Below, one piece after another: positions 22,940-34,231 of a stretch of DNA of 64,000 nucleotides. The stretch lies in NCBI GenBank assembly GCA_033060915.1, contig CM065388.1:39988501-40052500 (forward strand). The letters run 5' to 3'. Numbering within the stretch: position 1 is the first letter of the stretch; each line of letters begins with the position of its first letter. Origin of the DNA: Euryodendron excelsum. Taxonomy: Eukaryota > Streptophyta > Magnoliopsida > Ericales > Pentaphylacaceae. A program made the translations under genes and the position numbers. The notes under the pieces were generated by a model. That model ran no database searches and was not told the origin of the DNA. It saw only the letters and a program-made list of their open reading frames with translations.

Positions 22940-23786
22940 ATTTAACCTAAAGACCTAAAAAATAGTTCAACTCACCCATCATACTCATTTCAAATTGACT
23001 CTTTATATGTTTAGAAAATTTATGAGTAAGCATATCAAAGGTAGACCTAAACATAATTTCATCCATACAAATCTGAGCAATAAGAATGTGTTTAGATTCC
23101 TTTCTAATGAAGAGAGTCTTATTGACTCCCCCTCGAGAGAAGCCGGACACTACCAAGAAGGTGGTAAGTCTCTCATACTAATCACTAGGAGCTTGTTTCA
23201 AATCATATAATGCCTTTTTCAATTTATAGACATAATCAAGATGATGTGGATCCTCAAACCCATTGGGTTGTTCAACATAGGCCTCTTCTTGAAGAATATC
23301 AATCAGAAAGGCACTATTCATATCCATTTGATGCAACTTGAGTCCTACATGACATGCAATAGCAAGAAGGATATGGGCTGACTCCAACCTTGCAACAGGG
23401 GCAAAGGTTTTATCAAAGTCAGTGCCCTCAATTTGAGTGTAACCTTGGGCTACCAACCTAGCTTTATTCCTTGTGATAATAACATGTTCATCAGATTTAT
23501 TCTTAAAAATCCATTTAGTTACTATCACATTAACATGCTTTGGTCTAGGCACAAAGGTCCACACATCATTCCGCACAAATTGACTCAACTTGTCATGCGT
23601 AGCAGTTATCCAATGTTCATCATTCAATACTTCTTTCAAATTTTTAGGCTCAAAAGTAGAAGTATAACACATGTAGTTTGCCTCATTTCTTACCTGACGC
23701 CTCGTCTTTATAGGCTCAGTTACACTACCAATTACTTGATCCATTGGATGATTTAGCTTCACTCTAGATGAAGGTTCTATAGTCAC
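22940..23786 (-). pseudogene. copia 2 reverse transcriptase
   Basis: A long open frame (202 residues from 23786) holds the linker (NEANYMCYTSTFEPKNLKEVL), WIFKNKSDEH, RLVAQGYTQIEG, FAPVARLESAHILLAI and LYDLKQAP. It then stops near 23178 and resumes at 23156. The catalytic box reads C-M-D-E in place of Y-V-D-D (about 23064-23075), so the second catalytic Asp is lost and the enzyme cannot work. FEMSMMGELNYFLGL closes it. Confidence 0.9.
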
Positions 23787-23989
23787 TTCTTGCTAAGCTA
23801 AGAATTGATCACTTTCAATCTCTTCCACTATAGTCCCTTTTCTAAGTTCTTAGATTCCTCCACAATAGGCATACTACCTGCATCACATTCTTCATCAAGA
23901 GAAGGATCAGTAGGAGTCTCCAAATCATTAATGACAACATTAATAGATTCCATCATAGTTAATGCGCGCAAAATAAATGCACGATAAGC

Positions 23990-25189
23990 TCTGCTATTGA
24001 TGGAATACCCAATAAATACTCATTCATTGCTTCAGAGTCAAACTTATCCAACTACTCTCTATCCTTTAGGAAATAACATTTACTCCCAAATACTTAGAAG
24101 TACTTAACACTGGGCTTTGTACTTTTTCACAACTCATAAGAGGTCTTCTTGGTACTAACTCTCAAGTAGACTCGATTGATAGTATAACATGCAGAGTTTA
24201 CTGCTTCAGCCCAGAATTTTTGACGAATCTTTTTGCCATAAAGCATGACTTTGGTCATCTCTTGAATAACTCTATTCTTCTTCTCTACTACTTCATTTTA
24301 CTGTGGAGTCTTTAGGGTTAAAAACTCATGTCTTATATACTGTTCATCACAAAAGTTAGCAAACTTAGAGTTTTCGAACTCTCTACCATAATCAGTTTAG
24401 ATTCTATGAATGCAATCAATTTTTGTGCCCTTCTCCACCTACAATCTCAAACATAAGGCTTTGAACACAGAGAAGGTGTTCGATTTTTCTCTAATAAAAT
24501 TAATCCATGTAAACCTAGAGAAATCATCAACTGTCACAAAAATACATTTCTTACCCATTCTACTCTTTGTTCGAGTCGGACCCACAACATCCATATGAAC
24601 AAGTTTGAGAGGTTTAGAGGTGGACATATGCTTAACTTTTTTGTGTGTGAATTTTAATTTTTTTCCCCAATTGGCATGGTCCACAGACACAATTTTGATT
24701 TTTTCAAGCTTTGGAATACCATGGATAAGTTTTGAACTAGAAAGTCTAAACAAATCATTAAATTTCACATGGCCGAGTCTTTGATGCCACAGTTCAGTCT
24801 CATCAAGTTTAGCATAATTGCAAGTGATACCATTCTTAAATGTAATCCCATAGTAGTTATTAGTGGTGTGCACTCCTTTCATTACACAAGTACCATTTTT
24901 ATCAAAGATGGAGCATTCAGTTTTATTGTGCATCACATAGTTGACTAATGCTTATGAGATTAGCCTTTAATCTATCAACAAGTAACACATGATTCACGTT
25001 TGGTAGTCCTTGAGATTTAATGTTACCTTTTCCAATAACTCTCGAGGTGCTACCATCACCGAAGGTTACCAACCCACTATCGCATTTGGTCACAGTGTCA
25101 AAGTAAGACTTGTCTCCACACATATGCCTCAAGCACCCACTATCTAAATACCACATATTAGAACTATAAGCTTTCAAGGCTGTATGCAC
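23990..25189 (-). pseudogene. copia 2 protease and integrase
   Basis: Protease reads WYLDSGCLRHMCGDKSYFD (about 25150-25095) with the D-S-G active site, then VTFGDGSTSRVIG and LISISQLC. The GAG-pre-integrase motif LWHQRLGHVKF lies near 24785. The integrase core reads LVHMDVVGPT (first Asp) and VTVDDFSRFTW. It then has a stop near 24400, followed by DYGREFEN, WAEAVNSACY and a KLF-like tail region down to about 24000, with further stops. The second Cys of the zinc motif reads as Asn (DHANWG), so the HHCC finger is also damaged. Confidence 0.87.
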
Positions 25190-25479
25190 AACATATCCTC
25201 TAAGCTCAGCTTTTCTAATAAAAAAGTCTTTGGTTTAAAATTTTCAAATTTCTTTGAAGACTGTTGTTGGAAATTCTTAGTAGTCCTAGGTCTAGCATAA
25301 ACCCTAGGTTTTTCCATATAGTTCACACTGTTTCTAGGTTGAATAAACCTCTTAAATATGGAGTTCACAACTTGAGTTGTTTCAGTTAGAGCATGGAATA
25401 TATTAGACAACTTATTGTTATATGGCTTACCCTGACTGTAATGCTTCTGAGCGTAAACATAGTCAACTGGTAGGTCATA

Positions 25480-27168
25480 CAACTTATGACACTATGGTCT
25501 AATGTGACCTCTTATACCATAGTAATGATAGATAGGTACAAAATGAGAAGGATTATCTTGATTTTGAGGAGCATTATACTTCCTTTAGGAACAAATTTGA
25601 TGGGCTTATTGTATTGGCGTTGCTTTGACTTGGATGGTTTGGCATCATACCCAATATCACGTGTATCCCAAGAATAGTTCTGATCCAAGTACACTTTCTC
25701 TACCGCAGATGCACTTGCCTTGTACTTCTTGAATGTCATATTAGACTTAAAGAGATCAGCTTCAAGTTTTAGGATTTTTCCTTCAAGTGCCATTTTAAAA
25801 CCATCTCTATCAAATGCATCTTTCTCAAGAAACTTGACTTTGTCAGTCAGTGTTGTTTAATGTTTCTTCAATTGACTAATTTTTACTTAAGCATCGACAT
25901 TCAACCTTTTTAAGGAGTCAAGTTCTTCCAGAGCCTTTTTCAACTTTTTACCTAGTTTAACATTCACATTGGTAAGCTTGTATGATTGCTTGTATAGTTG
26001 ATCATAGGCTCACTGCAATTCACTGTTATCTTCATTCTTTGATTCTCTCTCATCTTCCTTGAGAGATCCTACTATACTATCTGATTCATCAAATTTTTCA
26101 GTTTTTGGGGTCTTGGCTGTAGCCTCAATTACCTTAGAATTAGAGGCCATGAATACAGTAAAATTCTCAGACTCATTCCTCTTCTTTTTTAGAGTCACTC
26201 CATGTGATTGTCAAAACTCTGCTTCCCTCGTTCTACTTTTTGTTTGGACAATTTGTAGCAATATGCCCAAAGCCATGACATTCGAAGCATTATTTTTGGC
26301 CAGTTTTATCAGACAACTTCCTTACAAACTTTATTGTGTCAAAAGGTTTTCCTTTAGTTTTATCAAAAGAGGAAGACTGATCTTGTTGTCGTTTATTGAA
26401 ATTTTTTTTGAAGTTTTTAACAAATAGAGCCATCTCCTCAATAACCATGTCAGATTCACTATCATCAGCCTCATTTGTGCTTTCCTTAATGGAGTTTAAG
26501 ACAACACCTCTACTCCTTCTAGGTTGACGAAAATTGGCTTCAAATGTTTGTAAGGAACCCACTAAGTCTTCTATTTTCAAGGCATCAACATCTCTACTTT
26601 CCTCTATAATTGTAACCTTAGCTTAAAATCTCTCAGGTAAAGATATCAAGATTTTGCGAATTACTTTTGAAGTAGAAATTTGTTCACCAAGGTTGAAACC
26701 CGAGTTAATGATATCACTTAGTTTAAAATAAACTTGATAAAATGTTTTATCGTCTTCCATTCTCAAGTTTCAAAAGCAGTAGTCATTCGCTGAAGCTTGA
26801 CGATTTTTACAGAGTAGTACCCTCATGGGTGATCTATAAAATATCCCATGCCTCTTTAGCTAGTTCATAGTTCGAGATTCTAATAAATTCTACTGTTTTA
26901 ACCCTGTAATAAATGGCATTTATAACTTTACTGTTCCATCCATAGTCTTCATAATCAACTCTATCCTAAGCTGTAACAGCTTTTGAGGTAGTAACTTCAT
27001 CGGTTGGGGCGTGGGTGGGGTCCAGCCATTAACAACTGCCTGCCATACATGTCCATCGATTGACTTAAGAAAAGCCCTCATTTTAGCTTTCCAATAGAGA
27101 TAGTTAGTCTCATCAAGCAATGGTGGTCAAGAAGTTGAACTACCTTCCTTTGGCCAATCCATAGACAT
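25480..27168 (-). pseudogene. copia 2 gag
   Basis: It starts at a minus-strand ATG near 27168 (MSMDWPKEGSSTS), 60 bp inside the primer site. It reads LLDETNYLYWKAKMRAFLKS (about 27120) and WQAVVNGWTPPTPQP, then decays through many stops. An intact zinc knuckle, CFECHGFGHIATNC, lies near 26285-26244. A coiled-coil region is at 25793-25512. A second knuckle with its first Cys changed to His (HYYGIRGHIRP) lies near 25530, followed by CHKLYDLPVDYVYAQ. Two zinc knuckles around a coiled coil match copia 1 and the fragment at 56850-57760. Confidence 0.85.
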
Positions 27169-27226
27169 AGACAATCAGGACCTCACTCTTTTTTTAAAAA
27201 AAAAACAAAATGATTTTGAGTGTCCA

Positions 27227-27238
27227 GCTCTGATACCA
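27227..27238 (-). other. primer-binding site of copia 2
   Basis: The plus strand reads GCTCTGATACCA, the reverse complement of TGGTATCAGAGC, two bases from the LTR start at 27241. Confidence 0.92.
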
Positions 27239-27240
27239 AT

Positions 27241-28287
27241 TGAAAAACCTAGCCTTAGTCTATGTTTTGTCCAAAAGGCTTATTACTACAATATTAGGTT
27301 AAGGTGTAATGGTTATGAGCAATATTGTACAATCCAAGACAGAATAGGGAACAAACCATTCAACTAAGAACACACCAACTTTTTGCTGTGGAAACCCTAA
27401 ATGAGAAAAAAATCATGTGTCCTCTTTGCTGGACAAAAATCATACACTATAACTTGTAGTTTAGACTGTTACAAGACTCTTTATAATCAAAACCTATCAA
27501 CTTCTTGATCTAATCATTGTCTGGATCTTGCTCGTATCCATGATTCATAATTTTTATGCTTGACCAATGTTCAGATCTCTTTAGAATGGATTTCACGCCT
27601 TGAATTCCTTCAAAACTTTCGATCTCTTCAATTAAGTTGAAGAAGATTGTTGCTAAGACTTGTTTCTGAGCTTTTTGAAAAGTAAAAAAATCTTCTCTCA
27701 AAGAATTTTAAATGTGGCGGCTCAGATCCACTTCTAGAAAGTGTGTTGGTACTTAAATAGGCGCAAAAACCCTAGCGGTGTGAATCCTGAGATTCCTGAT
27801 TTTGTGCGTCTCGTGGCCTCAAGATTCCACGAGGATCCCGCGAGCTCAATCTCTAGATTTTACATGCCCATTATTTTTGCCATCAACGTCCCATGACATC
27901 CCGTGAGGATTTCGCGAAAACCTATTTAGCATGCTTACTGTTTTTGCCCTCAACATCCCGCGACATCTCGTGAGGACTTCGCGAAGTCTTACCTATTTAG
28001 CATGCTTACTGTTTTTGCCCTCGACATCCTGCGACATCTCGTGAGGATCCCGCAAGGTCCTGTCCTTTATTCAGCACACTATTTTTGCAATCGAGATCCT
28101 TAGAAGTCCATCAACGTCTCTCGAAGTCCATTTATCTGCCCAAGATGTATCATACAAGTCTCTTTTAGTACAAGCTTACATGAATAAGCTTCAAATCTTT
28201 ACCGAATGCTTGTGATTGATATTCCGATTTCCCAGATTACATTAAACTTGATTTGTCACAAAATTTAGCCAATTACATAAACTTACA
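27241..28287 (-). repeat. copia 2 5' LTR (right end on the plus strand)
   Basis: 1,047 bp, beginning TGAAAAACCTAGCC and ending ACTTACA. It is about 100 bp longer than the left LTR. Part of the excess is an extra stretch near 27375-27425, and part is an extra CG-rich repeat unit in 27775-28120. Confidence 0.92.
27775..28120. promoter_or_regulatory. CCCGCGAG/CGACATC repeat cluster in copia 2 right LTR
   Basis: Units like 'CAACATCCCGCGACATCTCGTGAGGACTTCGCGAAG' alternate with 'CCTATTTAGCATGCTTACTGTTTTTGCCCTC' at a period of about 72 bp, about 4-5 units. It has one unit more than the left LTR. Confidence 0.8.
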
Positions 28288-28292
28288 AGTTT
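28288..28292. repeat. target-site duplication AGTTT (right) of copia 2
   Basis: It matches 18723-18727 exactly. Confidence 0.93.
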
Positions 28293-28469
28293 GCTTTGGA
28301 TTCCTCCAATTCCAATTCGCTCCATCAATGCTTTTTATATTATGATGCTTGCTGCCGTACGTCAAACACTTAGGGGTTCTTTAATTTGTCTTGGAATGAA
28401 AAGCATATAGTGTAGAATTTCCCAATGCATTGGCATGCAGCTCAAGTTAACTGCAGATCTATAGCAAGC

Positions 28470-29000
28470 AATCAGAATGAGAGAGTGGGAACGCAACCAA
28501 GAGTCTTTCCCCTGTTGAAAGTAACAAAATACAGAAAGTCTAATAAGAATTCATTTTTCCAATTGCTTTTGCCTAGAATTTCATAGCTAGTAAAATATAC
28601 TTGACATAGACTTCACATTGACCACAAAACCCCTAAACCGCGTGATCTTGAAATGAAAATGCCTAGCCCTATTGAAGGTAACAGGAAGTCTAATAAGAAT
28701 AAAATTTTCACTACAATTTCATAGCTTCACAGATTTTTCCAACAAGCTTCACGGCAGTACAATAGCCACATAATGGTCGTCTCTTCACCATATCAAAGCT
28801 CGGACAAAACTGAATAAGGTTTATATATAGCAATTTCCTGTTCCCTTCTCATGTTCAGTCGACTCTTCTCTCAAATCAAGTCTTAAAAACAGTTTGGCCT
28901 TGGATTGAATCTGAGGGTAAAATCACAATTAGTCTGGTTAAACTTGCAACACGGCATGGTCCTGCCAAGAAATTTCGCTTGAGAGTACTTATTGCTTATT
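28470..29000 (+). repeat. RLP-upstream repeat, copy B
   Basis: It has the same blocks as copy A: GAGAGAGTGGG..CTTTCCCCTGTTGAAAGTAAC, GAATTTCATAGCTAGT, AGACTTCACATTGACCAC, ACCGCGTGATCTTG, CTCTCAAATCAAGTCTTAAAAAC and GGCATGGTCCTGCCAAGAAATTTC. A second partial unit lies at 28670-28735. No gene follows it; 29000-29215 is AT-rich without features. Confidence 0.75.
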
Positions 29001-29214
29001 CATTTTTCATGTCGTTTCGCAATTTAACGAAAAATGTTGCTGACTTACTTGTGTTATGTTTATTTTAATTGTTTACGTAACAGTATCCTGCTCACTTGCT
29101 ACAAACAAAATATTTTTGTACCTACATGACAATTTAAAAGCTTAGAACATAGAATTTGTGAACAATAGGCTTTGTTTTAAGGAGCCATAAACCTCAAAAA
29201 TTAGAGTTCAACAT

Positions 29215-29745
29215 CCACGATCACAAAATTCCAAAAGTCTAATAAGAATAATTTTTCCAATTGCTTTCCCTAGAGTTTCATAGCTCGTCATCATGGAGAC
29301 TGCAATGTACAATTGAAATAATGTTTGGAAAAAAAAATAAACACTTGAAATAGACTTAACATTGACCACACAAACCTCTCAAACCGCGTGATCTTGGAAT
29401 GAAATGCGTAGCCCTTGGATAACAAATTCAACAAGAAGAATGGGTTCAGGGTTCCACCTTAATTATTGAAGTCGGCTTCACAACAACACTAGCCACTTAA
29501 TGGTCGTCTCTTCACAGTTTGAAAGCTCAGACCTAACTGAAGGTTTATAGCAATTTCTTGGTCTCTTTTCTTTAGCCTGTCCTCTCAAATCAAGTCTTGA
29601 AATCAATTTGGCCTTGCCTTGAATCTGACCGTCAAGTCACGATTAGGTTAAGCTTCCAACATCAGCCAACTTACCAACAAACTTGGTGGTTCCAAGAAAT
29701 TTCAATTAAATTTCCGGAGTCTTTCGCTTGGAGTCATAGCCTAGA
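29215..29745 (+). repeat. RLP-upstream repeat, copy C (proximal)
   Basis: Same block order as A and B, ending GGAGTCTTTCGCTTGGAGTCAT, about 280 bp before the RLP start codon. It is the copy most likely to act in the promoter of the gene at 30022. ACCGCGTGATCTTGGAATGAAATGC is conserved among copies. Confidence 0.75.
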
Positions 29746-30021
29746 TGGCCCACACATTGGACAAAAGTGGAGCTATGCTTCTTTAATAGATTTTTACTCC
29801 TTTCTTTCCCTCCCTTTTTCTTTTTCTGTTATGTTAATCTTGTGGTGAAAGAGAGAAATTTATTTTGGTAATTCGTAAAGTTAAAAAAAGAAAAAAAGAA
29901 AGAAAGTAAGAAAGAAAACAGAAAGTAGAACAACCACTACGTAGTATAGCAGAACATAAACAAGGTGGATTTAAAAGAAGTTTTCTCTTTCCCAGACAAG
30001 CTAGCTATTCATCCGCCAACC

Positions 30022-33000
30022 ATGGAGCATACAAGAGCCAATGGTTGTCTTCTAACATGGCTTGTAATGCTTATGATCAATTCTTGCTGGTTTGGATTGT
30101 GCATAGGTTGCTTGGAAGAAGAAAAGACGGCTCTCCTTCAAATAAGAGACTCTATGAGCTACCAGCCAACGTCACTTCTCTCAAGCTGGTTTTCCGATGA
30201 TTGTTGCCAATGGGATGGGATTGACTGTAACACCACGACCTCCCATGTTACTAGGATCTTCTTATACTCTGCCAGGGTAGCAGAGCCACTGCCATGGTTT
30301 CCAGATTTTAGTTTGTTTGCACAGCTCCCTGAGTTGCAAGAATTGGACCTTCCAGGCAATAAAATCAGCGGGTTAGTCTCCCCAGAAGGTCAGAGTTCTT
30401 AACTTAACAGTCTTTACTTCTCTCAAGCTGGTGTTCTATAGATTTACCAACCGCTAATCCTCTCAGATAATTACCTGCCAAATTCCAATTTGAAAATAGA
30501 AAACAAGAATATTCGTCTCCGTTTAATTTGATGTAAAATATTTTACACCGGAAAATATTTTTTCATGTAAAAAGTTTTACTAAAAAAATTATGTTCCTTT
30601 TTATTTTCTGGTATTTGATGGACATTTGAAAATTTTGTTTTGTACAACACTATTCTTTGTGGTGGCGGTGAGTGCTGAGCAATGGCGGCGGTGGCATATT
30701 GGCTATGGGTGGTGGCGTGTTAAGCGGTGGTGGTGGTGGGCAGGGCGGCAGCAGGTGGCAGTAGGTGGTGGGTGATCGCGGCAGTGGTGGGGGTGGGTGG
30801 CAGTGGGCATCGGCGGCAGCAATGTGGTGGTTGGTGGTGCTAGTGATGGTGGTGAAATGGTTAAAATAGTGTCCAACATTTAAAGGACTTAAATCCAAAA
30901 ATGACTTACAGATTTTTAAAATGTAAGTTGTTCTTGATTTTTTGATATAAAATATTTTCCTTACTTTTTGGTCAATCAAACAACAAAAAATGAGGAAAAT
31001 ATGAAAATATTTTCCTTAAATCAAACAGAGCTACATAATGTATGTTGTAAGAAGAGGATGTTGTATTTTACATAATGTCGAAAACATTCCACCCCTTCAT
31101 ATTTTGGTTGAACTGAAAAATAGAATTGGGATATCTAGATGTTTTCATAATTTCTTCTAATTCATGTAAAACAACAGATTAATACTGAGACTGAACTCTT
31201 GAGTGTGTGTGGCTGATGAAAGTTGATTTCAATGCAGAATTGTGCAAACTGCCTACCCTGCAAAACCTAGATCTGTCAGACAATTCTATTGAAGGGGATG
31301 TGCATCCATGTTGGGGTAGCATGACATCACTCCGCATTCTGAAACTGTCAAGGAATCAATTTCGGGGAAATCTCTCTTCGATTTTTAGTAACCTAGCAAT
31401 TATTGAGACCATTGATGTTTCTTATAACCATTTTCAAGGTCCAGTACCATTCTCGAGTTTTGCTAATCTCTCGAAACTAAAATTTCTTGACATTTCATAC
31501 AACCAAATAGAAGTTGATACCGAAACTCCAGCCTGGCAACCTTCATTCCAATTACAACATTTATCCTTGGCAGGCTGTAAGCTGAACCGTCAAATAAATT
31601 ATCGTATCCCGAGTTTCCTTTCGACCCAGCATACTTTGCAAACTCTAGATTTGTCTGCCAACTGCCTCAAAGGGTTTGTTCCTGTTTGGATGCTCCACAA
31701 TGTTTCGTCTGTCTTGAGGCTGCGAAGAAACATGTTTAGTGGTAAGTTTCCCCAAGGTTACAAAAATGTTGCATCCCCTCTTGTTGAATTAGATATTTCA
31801 TGCAATTACTTTGAGGGGCCATTGCCTTTGAACATCAATACTCTTTTCCCAAGATTATATCGATTTAATGTATCAACCAACGGGTTGAACGGTACCATAC
31901 CCCCATCATTAGGCGAATTAACAAATTTACAACACCTGGACTTTTCCAACAATCACTTGGTGGAGCAAATTCCAGGATGCCTAACAGAAAACTCTTCATT
32001 ATGGTACCTAAATCTTTCAAACAATAGTTTACACGGTGAGTTGCTTCCACAAGATTGCAATATGAAGCACTTGAGATGGTTACTCCTTCATGACAACCAC
32101 TTTGTAGGAAGTATGCCTCCTTGCATGTCAAATAGCTCCTTTTTGACGATTCTGGATGCTAGAAATAACTATATTTCGGGAACCATACCAAACTTACCAA
32201 TCTTTCCTCAGTTGAGAGCATTCCTCCTAGGAGGAAACCAAATTCAAGGCTTGATTCCAATGCAACTATGTCAAATGCAAAATATTCAGTTCCTAGATCT
32301 CTCAAAGAATGACTTCTCAGGGAACATTCCTTATTGCTTCGAGAAAAACTTAGTTTGGAGGAAGACGTCGCAGTCAAGTTCATGGGTGCCAATTGATTTT
32401 ACAACAAAAGGTAATTCATATTCTTTCCAAGGTCTGCCACTCACTCTAATGACTGGCATTGACCTTTCCTCCAACCATTTGTCCGGTGTTATCCCCTCTG
32501 AAATTGGTGAGCTACAAGAACTCCATTCATTGAATTTGTCCCATAATCATTTGACTGGAGTTTTTCCAAGATCCTTTGGAAAACTAAAAAATTTGGAAAG
32601 TTTAGACCTCTCCCACAACAAGCTAACGGGAAAAATACCTTGGGAAATTGTGGAACTCGATTGTCTTTCTACTTTCAATGTTGCTTTCAATAATCTGTCT
32701 GGCATGGTCCCTTTTGTCCAATATCTCACCACATTTACCGAAGCTAGCTACATAGGTAATCCAAATCTTTGTGGAGGACCATTACGAAAAAATTGCTCAG
32801 GTGAAGAGGGCCAAGATATTGAAGACAGAAATAAAGATGATCAGAGAAAAGAAGAAAGGCACACAGTGGAGAATGGGATCATCGATGAACCTCTGTTTTT
32901 TTACTCTTGCGTGGCTATTTCATATGCTTTGGGATTCTGGAGTTTCATTGCTCCTCTTTTCTTCAGTAAAAGTTGGCGGAGGAGATACTTTGCAGCAGTG

Positions 33001-33075
33001 GACAGATACATTGACCTGTTTTTCCAGAAGCTGTATGTGATACATGATATGTTTTTGTCCATTTACAGAAATTAA
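30022..33075 (+). CDS. LRR receptor-like protein (RLP), two exons 30022-30388 and 31238-33075
   Basis: A cell-surface receptor without a kinase; such RLPs work with SOBIR1/BAK1-type kinases in immunity or development. Exon 1 has a signal peptide ([20 protein letters not shown]), the N-terminal [14 protein letters not shown] cap, a CCQWDGIDC motif and one LRR. The donor is AAG|GTCAGA at 30388/30389 and the acceptor is ATGCAG|AA at 31237/31238. Joining keeps the frame (split codon GAA) and gives 734 residues. Exon 2 has about 18 LRRs, a non-LRR island (about 32341-32430, [19 protein letters not shown]), four more LRRs and [14 protein letters not shown]. Then come an acidic stretch, a membrane span ([20 protein letters not shown]) and a short basic tail (SWRRRYF). 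An upstream in-frame Met (29965) exists, but 30022 places the signal peptide better. It is shorter than common family members (about 900-1000 aa), and LRRs between exons 1 and 2 seem to be missing. No stops or shifts are seen. Confidence 0.88.
30517..31030. mobile_element. MITE-like insertion in the RLP intron
   Basis: The left end CTCCGTTTAATTTGATG..AAAATATTTT and the right end AAAATATTTTCCTTAAATCAAACAGAG are imperfect inverted repeats of about 27 bp. Length is about 514 bp, with no coding capacity. The interior has a GGTGGC repeat. No clear target duplication was found, so exact ends and superfamily are open. Confidence 0.6.
30657..30850 (+). repeat. GGTGGC/GGCGGT-rich minisatellite
   Basis: An irregular GGTGG, GGCGG and GGCAG series with strong G bias, inside the MITE-like insertion. 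It could form G-quadruplexes. The minus-strand Pro-rich frame here is a shadow. Confidence 0.85.
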
Positions 33076-33763
33076 ACTTTCTCGGGTACTGGTAAGCTTA
33101 TTGAATTTCATGCGTACACAAACTTTTTTAATCTCCTGTAACAATATGTTTAAGTATCTTCCTTATGATTTCGTGCATCCCTATCTTACTTCGAAGGGCT
33201 TCTATGAGTTCGCTAAAATAACCCCTAACAGGACACTTTTGCTCTGTAAAAATTCGTTTATGCATGACATTTCTATACTTTTTTTGTTTTTTGCTCATTT
33301 TATCATAGGACACTTTTGTTATGTTGTTTGGATACATTCAATACATGAAATGTAATTTTAAATTACAGTTCCAAGATGGAAAACCTGAAAGCAAAGGAAA
33401 CCACGTTAATTTAAAAAAATTGTTTTGACTAATCCGAATAAATTATTCACAATAATTAGCTTTAGCGAGGAAGCAAATTGGATGAGAGACTTATTACGTA
33501 AAATCCCATAATGGAGAAACGAATTCCTCCTTTGTTAATCACTGTGGTAGTACTACCTCAATTAGTAATTTCATAACCATTATTATAATGAGAAGTCCAC
33601 AACTATAAGAAAAAAATATATAGTACTATGAGATTTTATTTGAGTAGTGGCATTATTAATGTAAATTATGTGAAATCATTTGGTAATGTTACAATTTACA
33701 AATCCATTAACCAAGGCCTTGACAATACATTGACGGTGATTGGGTTAAAGTCCATACAATCAT
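33076..33763. other. RLP 3' flank, AT-rich
   Basis: It follows the RLP stop. No gene or repeat recognised; a poly(A) site probably lies within the first few hundred bases but cannot be fixed by eye. Confidence 0.5.
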
Positions 33764-33768
33764 GAGCC
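33764..33768. repeat. target-site duplication GAGCC (left) of copia 4
   Basis: GAGCC abuts the 5' LTR and recurs at 55408-55412 directly after the 3' LTR. Confidence 0.9.
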
Positions 33769-34216
33769 TATTAGATTTTTTTTGCATTAAGTATCCATTA
33801 ATTGATCATTTATGTTTTGTGATGAACAGACTAAATTGATCTAGTTAATGAGACGTTATGAGTGGGCTAATTTAGTAATTATTAAGAAGACTCATGCACA
33901 ACTATTATTATTTTATTGTGGTTGATGGTAAGTGTGTACTTTTTGGGTCAAATTAAATCTTTTATGTGATGGTTTGTTAGACTATATATATTATATATTG
34001 GTTAGATTTTCTCTCCCCTCTATATTCAGATTGCTTGACCCATAAAGAGTTGTCATAAAATATTTTGGAGAAGAAGGGAAGACATAGCCCTAATATTCAA
34101 ATAGAAGATTATACCAAGTTTCAAGTTCTCAATCAACTATGAACAAATCAGTACACTTTCACATTCTTTGTGTATTAATGTCCTTAATTTACATACGTGT
34201 TATAATAAATCTAGCA
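33769..34216 (+). repeat. copia 4 5' LTR
   Basis: It begins TATTAG (the 3' LTR has TGTTA) and ends CTAGCA (the 3' LTR has CTAACA). A TATATATATTATATA tract near 33982-33998 may serve as TATA box. Confidence 0.85.
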
Positions 34217-34218
34217 TG

Positions 34219-34231
34219 TAGTATCAGAACC
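34219..34231 (+). other. decayed primer-binding site of copia 4
   Basis: TAGTATCAGAACC lies two bases inside the 5' LTR and resembles the initiator tRNA-Met site with two transitions. Confidence 0.7.

Larger units (their letters stand above)
18728..28287 (-). mobile_element. minus-strand Ty1/copia retrotransposon ('copia 2') with post-pol ORF
   Basis: LTRs at 18728-19669 (3' LTR of the element) and 27241-28287 (5' LTR) flank, on the minus strand, a primer site, gag, protease, integrase, RT, RNase H, an extra ORF and a polypurine tract. The TSD AGTTT is perfect. Length is 9,560 bp. Gag and pol are broken, and the RT catalytic YVDD has become C-M-D-E. The element lies in the repeated upstream region of the RLP gene. 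Related fragments lie at 16265-16955 and 56680-57800. Placement of an ORF between RNase H and the 3' LTR again suggests the Sirevirus lineage. Confidence 0.92.

Noticed and set aside
30650..30979. Pro-rich minus-strand ORF of 109 aa
   Set aside because: Shadow of the GGTGGC tract in the intron.
31207..33075. Separate 622-aa gene starting at Met 31207
   Set aside because: The first ten codons overlap an intron end with a good acceptor, and joining with exon 1 supplies the signal peptide and cap in frame.
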